Assembly: GCA_022560025.1 (NCBI GenBank)
Contig: JAFISE010000194.1
Coordinates: 1-52,873, forward strand
Direction: 5' to 3'
DNA: 52,873 bases
DNA from: Stagonosporopsis chrysanthemi
Lineage: Eukaryota; Ascomycota; Dothideomycetes; Pleosporales; Didymellaceae
Part shown: positions 1 through 9,310 of the stretch, in pieces
How the letters are laid out: each line of letters opens with the position of its first letter
Position numbering within the stretch: the stretch's first letter is position 1
Program-made: the position numbers and the translations under genes
The notes under the pieces: generated by a model
What the model saw: the letters and a program-made list of their open reading frames with translations, nothing else
The model's database searches: none
What the model was told of the DNA's origin: nothing

Positions 1-97
1 CTATTGCGTGTGGCTCAGTAACCTCATTTTTGTGATACCCCAAAAGGTGGTTGGGGTGCGCATCGGGTGACCGTGCGCATCGGGTGGCCGATTACAG
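1..97. mobile_element. Probable right end of a pogo/Fot1-like element cut by the window edge
   Basis: Two near-identical 17-bp units, GTGCGCATCGGGTGACC and GTGCGCATCGGGTGGCC, lie back to back at 56-89. The sequence then reads to CAG (95-97) followed by TA at 98-99. The layout parallels the right end of the complete pogo-like element at 41897-44031, where two GGCGTTC-type units precede CAG and a TA dinucleotide. The sequence is not the same, so this would be a related but different family. The rest of the element would lie left of the window. Homology is inferred from layout only. Confidence 0.35.
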
Positions 98-242
98 TAT
101 CGATAAGTTCACAACCAACCTACGTCAGCGATGCCACTCTTGCATGATCCCAGATTGGTACCTGTATATCATGGATAGATTAACAGAACGATAATTTGTG
201 GCCTTTTTTCTCAAACTCCCATCAACTACTTAGACGCTAACT

Positions 243-799
243 ATGTCAGCAAACGAGCAAATACGAACAGGAGCTTGCTTGTGCAAGAAGATCACGTTTC
301 AAGTTGAAGGACAGGAGCTGAACTTTGCTATTTGTCACTGCACAAACTGTCGAAGGAACTGTGGAGCGACGTACACGGCAAACGCTTGGTTCCCTGACGC
401 GGTTCGTTCTGTCACATTCCGTCGTACAGAGACATGACTAATCGATGTCAGCATTTCATATGGACGTCTGGCGAAGAGCTGCTGAAACAGTTCGATGATC
501 GAGACACAGAAACTGGCGAAGTTGTACATCGTAAATTCTGCACCAACTGCGGCTCTCCCATGCTGACGAAATCCCCCCGTATGCCTGGCATTGCAATCGT
601 GCCGAGTGGGGTCTTTGACGGGGTTCACGACTGGAAGCCAAGCTATGAACAGTGGAGACGAAGCAAGGTCTGCTTTGTTGACTTTATACGAGCCGTCAAA
701 GATGAGAGCCGTTACGATAAGCATCCGAACCTCAAAGAGTTTGAGAAGATATGGGCTAAAAGCGGGACACGACCAGCCCAGGAATTCGTCGATCGCTAA
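243..799 (+). CDS. GFA / CENP-V domain protein (glutathione-dependent formaldehyde-activating enzyme family), two exons
   Basis: Two reading frames form one protein if a 50-bp intron at 402-451 is removed (donor GTTCGT, branch-like GACTAAT, acceptor TCAG). The join is phase 0 and gives 168 residues from exons 243-401 and 452-799. The zinc-binding pattern of the GFA/Mss4-like fold is present: C12-x-C14 (CLC), C31-x-C33-xx-C36 (CHCTNC) and C83-xx-C86 (CTNCGSP). The join restores the family's usual FP..A...TSGE stretch. The length is normal for fungal GFA proteins. Fold and zinc binding are secure. The substrate is not: many fungal GFA proteins have no demonstrated formaldehyde activity. The donor is weak, and GT at 411 would add three residues. 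The gene converges on the nitronate monooxygenase gene, 33 bp from stop to stop. Confidence 0.85.
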
Positions 800-832
800 A
801 TCGTACATGATAATCATAACTGTCGCACACAC

Positions 833-1831
833 CTAAAGCTTTGCACTCTTGACAACCAACGCGTGCGACTGTGTAAGCACGTCAATAGCATCACGCTCCA
901 TGGTCTTCGCCAGCTCTTCGCAGGTTGGAATGTCGTGGATCAACCCTGCGCACATTCCCAGACTCCAAACTCCCGCATCGACATCACCAGTCTCATACAC
1001 GCCTTGACCGCGCTTGCCGCTCATCAGATGCGCCACATCCTTAAACTCGACATCTTTCTTCTCGTTCTCGATCTTGTGGGCTTCGATCGAGACCTTATTC
1101 TTGTGCAGCCTGCTTGTGTTTCTGAACTTGCGGAGCACGAGGATAGTGTCGTTCTCGGTGGCCTTGACGATCGCCTCTTTGACGTTGTGGTGGATCGGAG
1201 ACTCGACCGTGCACATCCATCGCGTACCCATGTTCACACCCGCGGCACCAAGCGCCAAAGCGGCAGCCACTTGTCGTCCGTTTGCGAAGCCGCCAGACGC
1301 AAGGTATGGGATCTTGAGCTGCTCTTTGCAGAGCGACAGGAGTATGAGCGATGTAGTGTCGTACTCTCCTCCGTGACCAGCGCACTCAATTCCATCGATG
1401 GAGATACAGTCCACGCCCAGTTTCTCTGCTCGCAGCGCATGCTTCAGTGTGACGCACTTGTGGAAGACGGTCACGCCGTTGTCTTTGAGGTACTTGAGGA
1501 CTGGTGTGGGGTCGCCTGCGGTCTCGACGACCTTGATGCCTTCTTCTACCACCACCTTTGCGTATGCGGGATAGTCAGGTGCGTTCATTGAGGGAAGAAG
1601 AGTGATGTTGACTCCGAATTGCACGGCGTTCGACTTCAACATCGACTTCGTTCTTCGGATCTCCTGACGAAGCGCTTCAGGTGTAGGTTGGGTAAGTGCT
1701 GTCAGGAAGCCGAGTGCACCTGCATTTGCGACCGCGCTAATCATCTCTGCTCTTCCTACCCACATCATACCTCCCTGTACCAGAGGTACACGTAACCCAA
1801 GGGTCTCCGTGAGCCATGTCTTGATCGGCAT
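833..1831 (-). CDS. Nitronate monooxygenase (2-nitropropane dioxygenase family), 332 aa
   Basis: This intronless frame encodes a TIM-barrel FMN enzyme of the NMO family, which oxidises alkyl nitronates (for example from 3-nitropropionate or nitroalkanes) to carbonyl compounds and nitrite. Visible hallmarks are the N-terminal flavin loop PLVQGGMMWVG (16-26), the AGHGGE segment (151-156) whose His153 matches the catalytic histidine position, and the phosphate-binding stretch ASGGFANGRQVAAALALGA (178-196) followed by GVNMGTRW. The length is typical of fungal NMOs. No signal peptide or membrane segment is seen, so it is probably cytosolic. The first Met opens directly into the conserved KTWLTETLGLRVPLVQGG start. 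The family is secure; the physiological substrate is unknown. The long plus-strand frame inside it is an antisense shadow. Confidence 0.93.
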   Translation of the reverse strand: MPIKTWLTETLGLRVPLVQGGMMWVGRAEMISAVANAGALGFLTALTQPTPEALRQEIRRTKSMLKSNAVQFGVNITLLPSMNAPDYPAYAKVVVEEGIKVVETAGDPTPVLKYLKDNGVTVFHKCVTLKHALRAEKLGVDCISIDGIECAGHGGEYDTTSLILLSLCKEQLKIPYLASGGFANGRQVAAALALGAAGVNMGTRWMCTVESPIHHNVKEAIVKATENDTILVLRKFRNTSRLHKNKVSIEAHKIENEKKDVEFKDVAHLMSGKRGQGVYETGDVDAGVWSLGMCAGLIHDIPTCEELAKTMERDAIDVLTQSHALVVKSAKL

Positions 1832-2117
1832 TTTGTTGCGTGTTGATAGAAACGGTACAGAGCTGGCTGGACGAATTCAGGTGCCAAAGAAAGTTGCTGT
1901 CAGGTTACCAAAGAGGGAGATCGAGGGAAAACGTCGAAATGTTAAAGTGGCCATAGACAAGCGACATGTGATGGATGTCTTATGCCAGCGCGAGTCAGCT
2001 TGCGGCTTGTTGGACCTCGGCACTTTCCCCACTTGGACTTCTCCTGACGCGACCGCAAAGCCCAGCTTTGCAACATCACACGACCCGTAATCTTGTCTGT
2101 TACACACCAAGAGCCTC
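1832..2117. other. Upstream region of the nitronate monooxygenase gene
   Basis: No coding sequence is convincing here. By position it holds the minus-strand promoter of the nitronate monooxygenase. I see no clear TATA box. Confidence 0.4.
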
Positions 2118-2471
2118 TTACCCCGAGGAGAGTACTGGACATGGACTTTGCCTTTGCGGCACTGTCCCTTCGAGCTCTTGAAGCTCCAGCACGCTGTATG
2201 CAGGCATCTTTGAGGGTGGGGATGAGCCGTAGATTGAATTACCGAGAATCACCAGCATGCAACCGAGCAGAAGATGTGCAACAACCGCTACGCCGTAAAC
2301 AGACAGCGAAAATCGGACGGGCTGAACCTGTAGGCTGAAGATGAATCGGAGACATGTCGTTGGTATGCAGTTTGTATAGACATTGCGATGTAGGAACAAG
2401 ATCACGCCGAAGAGTACGGGGTTGGTGATGTACACGCCGACTAAAGCTATGAGTGGGATGATTGGCGTTGT
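2118..2471 (-). pseudogene. Fragment of a membrane-protein gene, possibly degenerate
   Basis: On the minus strand an open stretch reads through two hydrophobic segments. The first begins near IIPLIALVGVYITNPVLFG and the second is near VYGVAVVAHLLLGCMLVIL, ending with GTVPQRQSPCPVLSSG. There is no ATG: the frame is closed by TAA just upstream, and the only start-like codon is GTG at 2435. A short intron is possible after the first segment. This looks like part of a multi-pass membrane protein whose other exons are missing or decayed. I do not recognise the family, and it could be chance. Confidence 0.25.
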
Positions 2472-2690
2472 GGCTTAACAAGTACGTTCTCGGTCACTAT
2501 ACATTTCTAAACAAGCTGCTAGCTTGCCAGCAGCAGTACAGTACCGCAAAGCTGGTGCAGCAACGATACCACCACCTGTATGAGTTGTGTACGTCGACCT
2601 TTGGGCGGCTATCATATCGACGAGAAAGCAGGCTGCAATGTTGCATGCAAAGCTTCGCTAGAGTTTCTCAATGCTCTCACGCGTACACCC

Positions 2691-3023
2691 TTAGATCTGG
2701 TAATGATCTATAAGACTACACTCCGTCGAAGAAGCCGAAGACATTTCAGTGACACCAACGACACCTACGATATCTGCAAAGGATTTAACAAATCGCTGGA
2801 CTGTATTAGTGTGACATGATTTCATCGGTATGGTCAAAGGTCTTACGAAGCGCTGTGGATCTGCCGCCTTGATTCCTGTCAGGCCAGCGTCAACGAGACA
2901 CCCTGTTCGTAGCAGCACTTTTGTGACACTGTCACAGATATCTTCGCTCAGCTTTCGACGCTGATCGTGTTCTTCGTGATGATCATTCCATAGATCTAGC
3001 GACTGCTGAAGCGCGGATGCCAT
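2691..3023 (-). CDS. Hypothetical ORF, 110 aa, possible first exon
   Basis: The frame begins MASALQQSLDLWNDHHEEHD and has a charged, helix-like first half, then an irregular second half ending SLIDHYQI. It lies upstream and in the same direction as the membrane-protein fragment at 2118-2471, so both could once have been exons of one gene. No motif or family is recognised. The composition is ordinary for the region. It may be a chance ORF. Confidence 0.25.
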   Translation of the reverse strand: MASALQQSLDLWNDHHEEHDQRRKLSEDICDSVTKVLLRTGCLVDAGLTGIKAADPQRFVRPLTIPMKSCHTNTVQRFVKSFADIVGVVGVTEMSSASSTECSLIDHYQI

Positions 3024-3398
3024 GTTAGAATCGGGTCTCGCCTTCTGGTAGCTCTCGTGGTGATGTGGTGTTATGGCAAGGATTGACCAGGTCGGGAAGC
3101 TAAGTTAGCGGTTCACTTACCGATTATGGGTGGTTTTCAGAATACCTGTGGCGCACGTGACCAGGCTACCGTGTACCAGCCATTTGCGCGGCCCACTTGA
3201 CATGGTCTGCAACATAGACAACGAGTTCCATTCCCTCTCTACAAGCACTTGATTCTCGATCCGAACATTATCTACTTACACTAAGCGGTCTTCCCTGTTA
3301 CTGCGCGCCAGAGCTGACCGCATAGCTTACACCTATCCTGCTTGTTATTCTACTCGAGGCCCTTGAGGGAAATTGCTCCCTTCCCGGCGCGCGCAAAA
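3024..3398. other. Intergenic stretch with no gene seen
   Basis: Only one thing stands out: GGTTTTCAGAATACC followed by CACGTGAC near 3128-3161, a motif that recurs at 16761 and, inverted, at 44393. Confidence 0.4.
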
Positions 3399-3660
3399 CC
3401 AGATGCATAGCGAATGTTGGCCGTCGAAATCGTGTGTTTTTCACCTGCTGCTTTACGTCGCGCTCTGGGTACATGCCGCTTCGATCCATATCGAGCATCC
3501 CAGATGTGTAGCGGATGTCGACCATCTCCGACGTACGTTTATCTCACCCGTTGCTCTAAATAACGCTCTCGCTTAAAGACGTTTTTACTTCAATCGCGGA
3601 TTCCAGATGCGTAGCGGATGTCAACCGTCCAAAGCGTACGTTTCTCTCACTTGCCGCTTA
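3399..3660 (+). repeat. Three spaced direct repeats of about 58 bp
   Basis: Copies lie at 3399-3455, 3499-3557 and 3603-3660, about 100 bp apart. Each starts CCAGATG(C/T)(A/G)TAGCG(A/G)ATGT and ends with a TCAC-C-TG-TGCTNTA-like tail. Copies 2 and 3 are closest and share CAGATG-GTAGCGGATGTC and CGTACGTTT-TCTCAC. Spacers differ in sequence. No long ORF covers the array, so it is more likely a minisatellite-like or regulatory array than protein repeats. Confidence 0.7.
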
Positions 3661-3759
3661 TCTTGACACCCACAGGTACGACCAATTCTTCTTCCTTTCT
3701 TCTTTCCTGCAAAGAAGTCCTCTACACACTCGTCTCCATCCCTACGACGTCCACCCACA

Positions 3760-4041
3760 ATGAACTCCGCCCGGCAACCAGTTTCGTTCTGGAAGACCCC
3801 AACCGACCACGATGGCCCACCCAGCATACGTGTCTGCCGCAGAAAGGCTTTTGTAGGCATGCCACCAGTGGACTGCTACGCAAGGCTGATACCGTTTGGG
3901 CGGCCCCATCGGACGGACATGTTCGACGGAGTTGACATCAATTCCCAGCGTGTCAAGAAGAGCGACCTCGACTACAACACACGTTGTGTTGAATTACAGA
4001 ATTACAAGATTGGAAACTGGCAAGTTCATCACAGATCATAA
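3760..4041 (+). CDS. Hypothetical small protein, 93 aa
   Basis: The ORF starts MNSARQPVSFWKTPTDHDGP. Its ATG sits in a favourable fungal context (CCACAATGAAC) after a pyrimidine-rich leader containing several CATCC/CACCC runs. The composition is polar, with three Cys and no membrane segment or signal peptide. No domain is recognised. The 3' end may change if an intron removes the last 20-30 codons. The nearby 58-bp repeats end 100 bp upstream and could lie in its promoter. Confidence 0.35.
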   Translation: MNSARQPVSFWKTPTDHDGPPSIRVCRRKAFVGMPPVDCYARLIPFGRPHRTDMFDGVDINSQRVKKSDLDYNTRCVELQNYKIGNWQVHHRS

Positions 4042-4296
4042 CCTTTTTCTGTAGTACTCATGCAACTCAATCAATGCACTAACTCTACTACCAGCAGTGA
4101 TGTAAGCCATGTCTCATGGACGTCCCTGACCGTTGAGCTTGCAACTATCTATGTCAGCCACTGAAGCCAAGGCTCAGATTGACTTGCTTGATGACATTAC
4201 TGCAGTATCGGGACTTCTTGCGCACGTGGTGAGCCGAGTGCTTAGGACTCGATAAGTGTCTGTCATTCCCTTATATTTAGTTACTGAACTAGCACA

Positions 4297-4551
4297 ATGG
4301 TTCATCAAACCGTCCACAGATACTCCATTACTCTAATCTTCCTTCCACTGGGCTCAGCGGCTTGGTTACATCCTATCAACACCCGAGAAAGGATTCCAGT
4401 GGCAGCTCGATGTAGGAATTGTCCCACTTTTAAGTTCACACCAGTTTGCATGCAAAGCCTCCAGCATATTCCAGGGCTAGGAGAAAGCAGCACACATCTA
4501 GCCTTGCAATGCGTTTGTAGTCTTCAAGTATTGCTCAACATAGGCCCTTAG
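4297..4551 (+). CDS. Possible small secreted Cys-containing protein, 84 aa
   Basis: The start context is CACAATGG. The N-terminus MVHQTVHRYSITLIFLPLGS has a basic start, then a hydrophobic core and small residues (GSAA) that would suit a signal-peptidase site near residue 23. The mature part would have five to six cysteines, including RCRNC and QCVC. That profile fits a small secreted protein, but no family is recognised. The ORF is short and lies in a gene-poor stretch, so chance is a real alternative. Confidence 0.25.
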   Translation: MVHQTVHRYSITLIFLPLGSAAWLHPINTRERIPVAARCRNCPTFKFTPVCMQSLQHIPGLGESSTHLALQCVCSLQVLLNIGP

Positions 4552-5154
4552 TCGCGAACCCAGCTTTCTATATCTCCATTAAAGCGCAGTTCCATCGATA
4601 AAATTCCGACGTAAAGGTTATGAATTCTTTCTGCTTACTACTTTCCCAAAAGGTTCACCAGTCACTATCTCACGAAGCAACTGTCATCGAGTGCTGATCA
4701 GACTAAGCACTCCAAGCCAAAATCAGAAAACATGAAGTCAGGTACTCACCTTTAGTGGAGGTCCTCTAGGGGAATTTTTGCAAACCTCCTCAGAATTAGA
4801 ATTATTAAAAGAGCTACAATAGGTTTTGGCGTCTAAGGAAATCACTGCACAATGAAATGAATACCACCCTGCTACAGTGCGCGATTCAGAAGTCAATAAG
4901 TCATACATTCAGCTTCCTTCCTAGCTATGAAGGATTCAGACGTGCCAGGTGATTTGGTTCAGACGTAGTATTTCAGAGTGGGTCGGTCAATTTGAACAAT
5001 ATCTGACTTGGAAATTCAGGACCGGCAAGAAGCTGTGGTCGTCCGCCCCCTCAACTGACATCAGAATGATGTTCAGTGTTGAGTGATTTTGAAACAATCG
5101 TCTGTCAAGAGATGGGGCGGCACATTAGACTTGTCCAACAGTGCTGTCGGATTG
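4552..5154. other. Intergenic stretch with no gene seen
   Basis: I see no long frame, repeat or RNA gene in this stretch. Confidence 0.4.
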
Positions 5155-5271
5155 ATGTTACTTGCGCAAGTGGTGGCTATCCCGAAGTGATAAGTCATGG
5201 GGCTTGGAGCATGCAACTAACTGCCGCTTGGACAAATACGCCCAGAGCTTATAACAGAGTTCTGCAGTAAC
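5155..5271 (+). repeat. Diverged duplicate of 8455-8560 (promoter-like)
   Basis: GTTACTTGCGCAAGTGGTGG, CCGAA-TGA-AAGTCATGGGG and CAGAGCTTATA recur in the same order at 8455-8560. Here the block directly precedes the ORF at 5272; there it precedes a short similar ATG. Blocks of identity separated by drift suggest an old segmental duplication that included promoter and gene start. Confidence 0.6.
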
Positions 5272-5679
5272 ATGAAAGCCAAAGATATCGTCCAGAGGGC
5301 CATGACAGCAGCTCTCGCTACACAAACGAATACAGTTCGGAAGGTGACCAAAGACTACCTGAGGCCGCTTGTGAGCCTCTTGACACAGCTTTTGATTACA
5401 TTGTCAGAGGATCTGTCAAATATGAGCGAGGCTACAAGACGCGATTACGAAAACGTTGGCGAAGAAGAGAGGATCGCGATTCTGTCGCGGCTGTTGGATA
5501 CCATAACATATGAAGGGTCAGATCGGACATGGGAACTGGGATACTTCATCGGTGAAATGAGAAAGCTTCGTGTCTTGACACAGATGCATCTACTCAAGCA
5601 TGCCCTGACGCTCGAGGATGATCTGAAAGCAAAGATTGTTGCATTGGGACAAGCGTGTTTCACGCGGGACCTATGGTAG
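5272..5679 (+). CDS. Hypothetical helical protein, 135 aa (start at 5272 or 5302)
   Basis: The ORF reads MKAKDIVQRAMTAALATQ... and is rich in Leu, Glu, Arg and Thr with no Pro-rich or membrane segment. Several predicted amphipathic helices are likely, for example LRPLVSLLTQLLITLSEDL and ELGYFIGEMRKLRVL. No domain is recognised. An internal Met (residue 11, MTAALATQT) matches the start of the partial duplicate at 8561 and may be the true start. The upstream 117 bp are shared with that duplicate, so promoter and coding start were copied together. The codon mix is ordinary for the region. Confidence 0.5.
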   Translation: MKAKDIVQRAMTAALATQTNTVRKVTKDYLRPLVSLLTQLLITLSEDLSNMSEATRRDYENVGEEERIAILSRLLDTITYEGSDRTWELGYFIGEMRKLRVLTQMHLLKHALTLEDDLKAKIVALGQACFTRDLW

Positions 5680-5885
5680 AAGGGTAGCTACAAGCACAGT
5701 CCTCAATGGCCTATTCTGTCTATCTGAGATGTTGAGTTTCTATGTAATGACTTGCGACACGTACTCCAAATGCTGCCTTCACTGCAATGGTCAGCCCCAC
5801 TCACTAGCGCGGTGCAGTTCTTATATATTCCTACCAACACGACCGCGCCAACAATACAACCGCACCAACAACACTCACCCCCACA

Positions 5886-6374
5886 ATGTCGACTCGATTA
5901 AGCAACAAGTTCTACCGCGACCTCAAGAAAGCTTGGGCGGACGCGCCTGATGCCGAGGCTGGCGTCAAAGCCCTCGAGGCCATCCGCGATGCCCAGCGCC
6001 AGAAACAGGTCGCCAAAGCTGCCGAGGCCGAGGCCCTGCGTCTCAGGGTTGTCGAGCTCTGCAAGCAGCTCAAGAAGAAGAAGAAGAAGGCTATGGACAA
6101 GATCTACGAGTACGTGTACCATGCCTTTCTGGCCGGTGGTCCTGAACTCGCAGCCATCTACAAGGGTATGAACGATATCCTCACTGCTGCTGGCAAACTC
6201 GACCATCCGAGGGGCACTGCAAACCCCGCGATGCCGAAAGAGGAGGAGGACACGACCATGCCTGATGTGCAGGTTAACACTCCCGACAAGGACGATACTG
6301 CGGCCAAGTTCAAGGAGGAGATAGTTCTCTCCGACGAGGAGGATGACGATAGCGTGGCTTGGTACAAGAAATAG
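5886..6374 (+). CDS. Hypothetical coiled-coil protein with Lys tract and acidic tail, 162 aa, probably truncated
   Basis: The ATG has a strong context (CCCCCACAATGTCG) after a CAACA-rich leader. The protein starts MSTRLSNKFYRDLKKAW and continues with an Ala/Glu/Arg-rich helix likely to form a coiled coil (residues 25-65). It then has a KKKKKKAMDKIYEYVYHAF stretch and a Glu/Asp tail with LSDEEDDDS. The frame stops at TAG (6372-6374), but the same frame continues after the stop with a second copy of the acidic motif (ILLSDEEEDD). The annotated end is therefore probably premature. A nuclear role would fit the basic/acidic layout, but that is a guess and no family is recognised. Confidence 0.6.
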   Translation: MSTRLSNKFYRDLKKAWADAPDAEAGVKALEAIRDAQRQKQVAKAAEAEALRLRVVELCKQLKKKKKKAMDKIYEYVYHAFLAGGPELAAIYKGMNDILTAAGKLDHPRGTANPAMPKEEEDTTMPDVQVNTPDKDDTAAKFKEEIVLSDEEDDDSVAWYKK

Positions 6375-6901
6375 ATACTCCTCTCTGACGAGGAGGAGGA
6401 TGACTTAGAGCAAGCTCAGTCACAGATGCACCAGAAGAAGCAGTCCGAGTGCCTGCCACCTCAAACACCTGTGCTTCCTCATGAGAGTTCTGCGGCCGCA
6501 GTGAGCATCCGCCCAGTCACTTTCCTCGAGGCACTGCCCAACAACCCCATCGATCATGCTCATTTCGAAGATGCACTCCAAGCTGTACGTTGCTGCAAAG
6601 CTATTACACAATTCATGCGCTGACTTTTTTCAGCTTGCCCGAGCTGCGAGCATCCTCACCTCCATGCTGGAAGAAGACGTCGTTGTTCGCATTCTTCTAC
6701 ATCGCAGTGAGTCTCTTAGTTACTATCAAAGAGCATGTCAACTGATTACTACTAGTGCTCTTGCATAACAATCAGAAGAGGCCCTCCGAGTACGCCGCAA
6801 GCGAGACGATTATTAACCAAATCTTCGCCGATGAAGGCCTAAGCGACATCATCAACCGCGCGTGCGAAATGGCTGCTAGACCCGTCGAGAATCAGGAAGA
6901 T
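6375..6901 (+). pseudogene. In-frame continuation of the coiled-coil gene beyond a TAG stop
   Basis: After the TAG the same frame encodes ILLSDEEEDD and runs through MHQKKQSECLPPQ to AHFEDALQA. A 49-bp intron follows at 6585-6633 (GTACGT...TTTTTTCAG, phase 0), then LARAASILTSMLEEDVVVRI. A second intron at 6707-6775 (GTGAGT...ATCAG) follows. After it the best-looking frame, KRPSEYAASETIINQIFADE, ends at 6901 but is out of phase with exon 2; the in-phase read ends at about 6814. This looks like the rest of one gene of about 280 codons, damaged by a nonsense change and perhaps a frameshift. A separate downstream gene starting at 6426 is less likely. Confidence 0.5.
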
Positions 6902-8454
6902 TAACGGGCTGGAGGAGTATCGTTTGCAAACGCACAACCTTGGAAGCCCGCAGGCTTTGCGGTCAGAGACATCTTTACGGTGGTTTATCATGAAACGGCT
7001 TTAGTTGTTCTCGATGTATCGTGCATTACTGATCATTCTTTTGCAGATATTCTCTCTCACATAGCGGAGTCATACGAACTCCCACACATACATGATCTGG
7101 CGCCACAGCATAGCTTCTCTCTTGGCTTAGACCATCCATACGTAATCGAACTCATGTGATGCCTAGCTTCCGACATGTCAAGCATCGGTGATGACCTCCT
7201 CAGTTTCATCACACGTGACTGCACTGTGCTGGCGAGGACGAACATGAGTGAGGCTGCACTCTAACTTGAGAGTAGTCACTGGAAAATGGATCTGATTGGT
7301 AGAAACACGCGTACTTGCATACTAATAAAGGCCAGGGCTGCTTGTTGTTGCATGAAAACACCGAGACCTGGGCAATAAGGGTTATGACATTCCGCATGTT
7401 GTTCTGTAATCTCCAATCTACCATGTCAACTGTCAGGTAAGCATGAGAGATACTATCAACATGTAACAGCGATGCAATGGTCACTTCTCAGGCCATGAGG
7501 TAAGGATCCAAAACATATGAGAAGCGTTTTGGATAACATAAGTGCCACTTGACAAAGTACAGCTCGTTGTAACTTTCTTTCGACGCCATTGTAGAATCTC
7601 TCCTAACAGGCTCCAATTGACATTCTAGATTGCTGCTGGCACCAAGGCCGCTTACACTGTTCAGAACACATGTGTGGTGCTTGCCTTGTGGAATGAGTAA
7701 GCTGTCAGCACGTGTCTGTCTCTCTTCGACAAGATTTGTCCACTGCTGTGTCTCCTTACCTATACTTCTGTAACCACGTGGCATAGATCACATGATATTC
7801 TATTGTAGCAGGCACTGCCTGGTGTGGGCAAATGCACTTACCTCTGAGCTGAGGCTCCTGTAGACGAACAGGAGAACATCACAACACGACAACAGATAGC
7901 AATACAAGCGTTGACCCGCAGCACCCACTTGACACTGCTTACGCAGTTACAACTTCTGTGAAGTACTGGTGGAACTAAGTCACCGAAAAAAGGAGACGGA
8001 CTGACATGCGGTTCAAGTCTCATTCGAATGTTCTGCGTAAGCGCATCAAACCACTGGCAAGGTTTCGGTCCGTGACTAATGGTCCAACGTGTAGTTCGAA
8101 GCTTCGTGTTGGATAGTCAATGCCATCAGGATAGTTACAATGGTGATCTTTCTGAGCAGACACTTTGGAGACTTCATACGTATGAGTTTGATCGGGCGCT
8201 GACGCCCGATCGATGCTACGAGTAGAACATGGCCTACAGTTGCCTCAACCAGACAACATCACATCCTAGCCCGTTCAGCTGTAGCTCTTAGTCACAGCAA
8301 ATTCGGGTGTCGAAAGGCCAGGCTTTGCATTGTGGTGTTCTTTATGTTGGGATATACTCTGGTTATGATCAGCACGAGGAACATCTGATGGCCGGACGTC
8401 CGATGGGAAGTTGTAAGCGAATGCATATGTCAGTCCACATTGCGGTTGAGCTGT
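6902..8454. other. Gene-poor stretch
   Basis: No convincing gene on either strand. Short frames (for example 7209-7484 and 7488-7784, minus) lack recognisable domains. A perfect 9-bp hairpin at 8190-8211 is listed separately. Confidence 0.4.
8190..8211. other. Perfect 9-bp stem, 4-nt loop hairpin
   Basis: GATCGGGCG, then loop CTGA, then CGCCCGATC. It is isolated in a gene-poor stretch and has no T-tract, so nothing supports a terminator. It may be a palindromic protein-binding site or chance. Confidence 0.4.
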
Positions 8455-8610
8455 TGTTATTTGCGCAAATGGTGGCTTTGCCGAAATGACAAGTCATGGG
8501 GGCTGGAGGCGCTCGATGAACAACCGGATGCATAAAAGTAGAACCAGAGCTTATACCAAGATGACTACAGCAGCTCAAAAGGTTGACCAGGAATTGGGTG
8601 AGTCCCCAAG
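8455..8610 (+). pseudogene. Partial duplicate of the 5155-5330 promoter and gene start
   Basis: The block matches 5155-5271 in order (TTGCGCAA-TGGTGG, CCGAA-TGACAAGTCATGGG, CCAGAGCTTATA). An ATG at 8561 then gives MTTAAQKVDQELG, resembling the MTAALATQT start inside the ORF at 5272, and the frame stops soon after. It is best read as a truncated paralogous copy. A functional short peptide cannot be excluded. Confidence 0.45.
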
Positions 8611-9310
8611 CGCCCAGGTCATAGCTTCGTGTTGGTGAAATTAGAGATGACGCATTGGCTGAATCTGGGGATGCTAGGCGGCGCCGGCCGAGCAACCGAA
8701 GAAGCAATCGATAAACTCATGAGATTCCCCGGGTCCGGGGCATGCCCCAGGAAGTGTGTCGCCGCTTGTAGCTGACCTTGCACTTTTACCTTGGCAAGTG
8801 ACCTCACGTTAAGCCAGTTGGTGACATGTGTATGCAAAAATTGGATAGTAATTCTGTCAAACCCGCTGGTCATATCCTTACGACCAGCCTATTAAATTCC
8901 AGTCTTGAAATGGTATAATGCGCCGCCTGTCACAAGAAAGCCACAAAAAGCATTCAAGATGTAAAGATGACACCATGTGGATTGGTTTGACGACTCGCTG
9001 CTAGTGACCTGGAGTCTCAGGACATGAAGGCCATCGTCCCACACACTAGATCCTCCATGTAGTAGCCCTTAAACCAAAGCGTATTATAAAGTCAAAGTAT
9101 ACAGTCGAAATGCTGCTGCGGCGCGTGCGCAAGGAATCGTGGACGACCTCGAACTCCCATCGCAATGCACCTAGCAATGCAGGAGGGTATCATGATGCAG
9201 AGCCGAAGTCATTACCCGTAAGATAGCGTTTCCTTCCCCTTTACCACGATCTTGAAAGACAGCTCAGTGAGCGAACTCACTCAGCACATCAGACAAGCAT
9301 CTTGAACTGC
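8611..9310. other. Intergenic stretch with no gene seen
   Basis: No gene is supported. The last 100 bases are likely 3' UTR of the minus-strand wall-protein gene. Confidence 0.4.

Noticed and set aside
335..832. 165-aa minus-strand frame opposite the GFA gene
   Set aside because: Antisense shadow of a well-supported spliced GFA-domain gene; no domain of its own.
863..1591. 242-aa plus-strand frame
   Set aside because: Lies wholly inside the nitronate monooxygenase gene on the other strand; a codon-bias shadow.
7920..8035. Possible tRNA (GGTTCAAGTC at about 8010)
   Set aside because: No matching acceptor stem or A-box could be found upstream.
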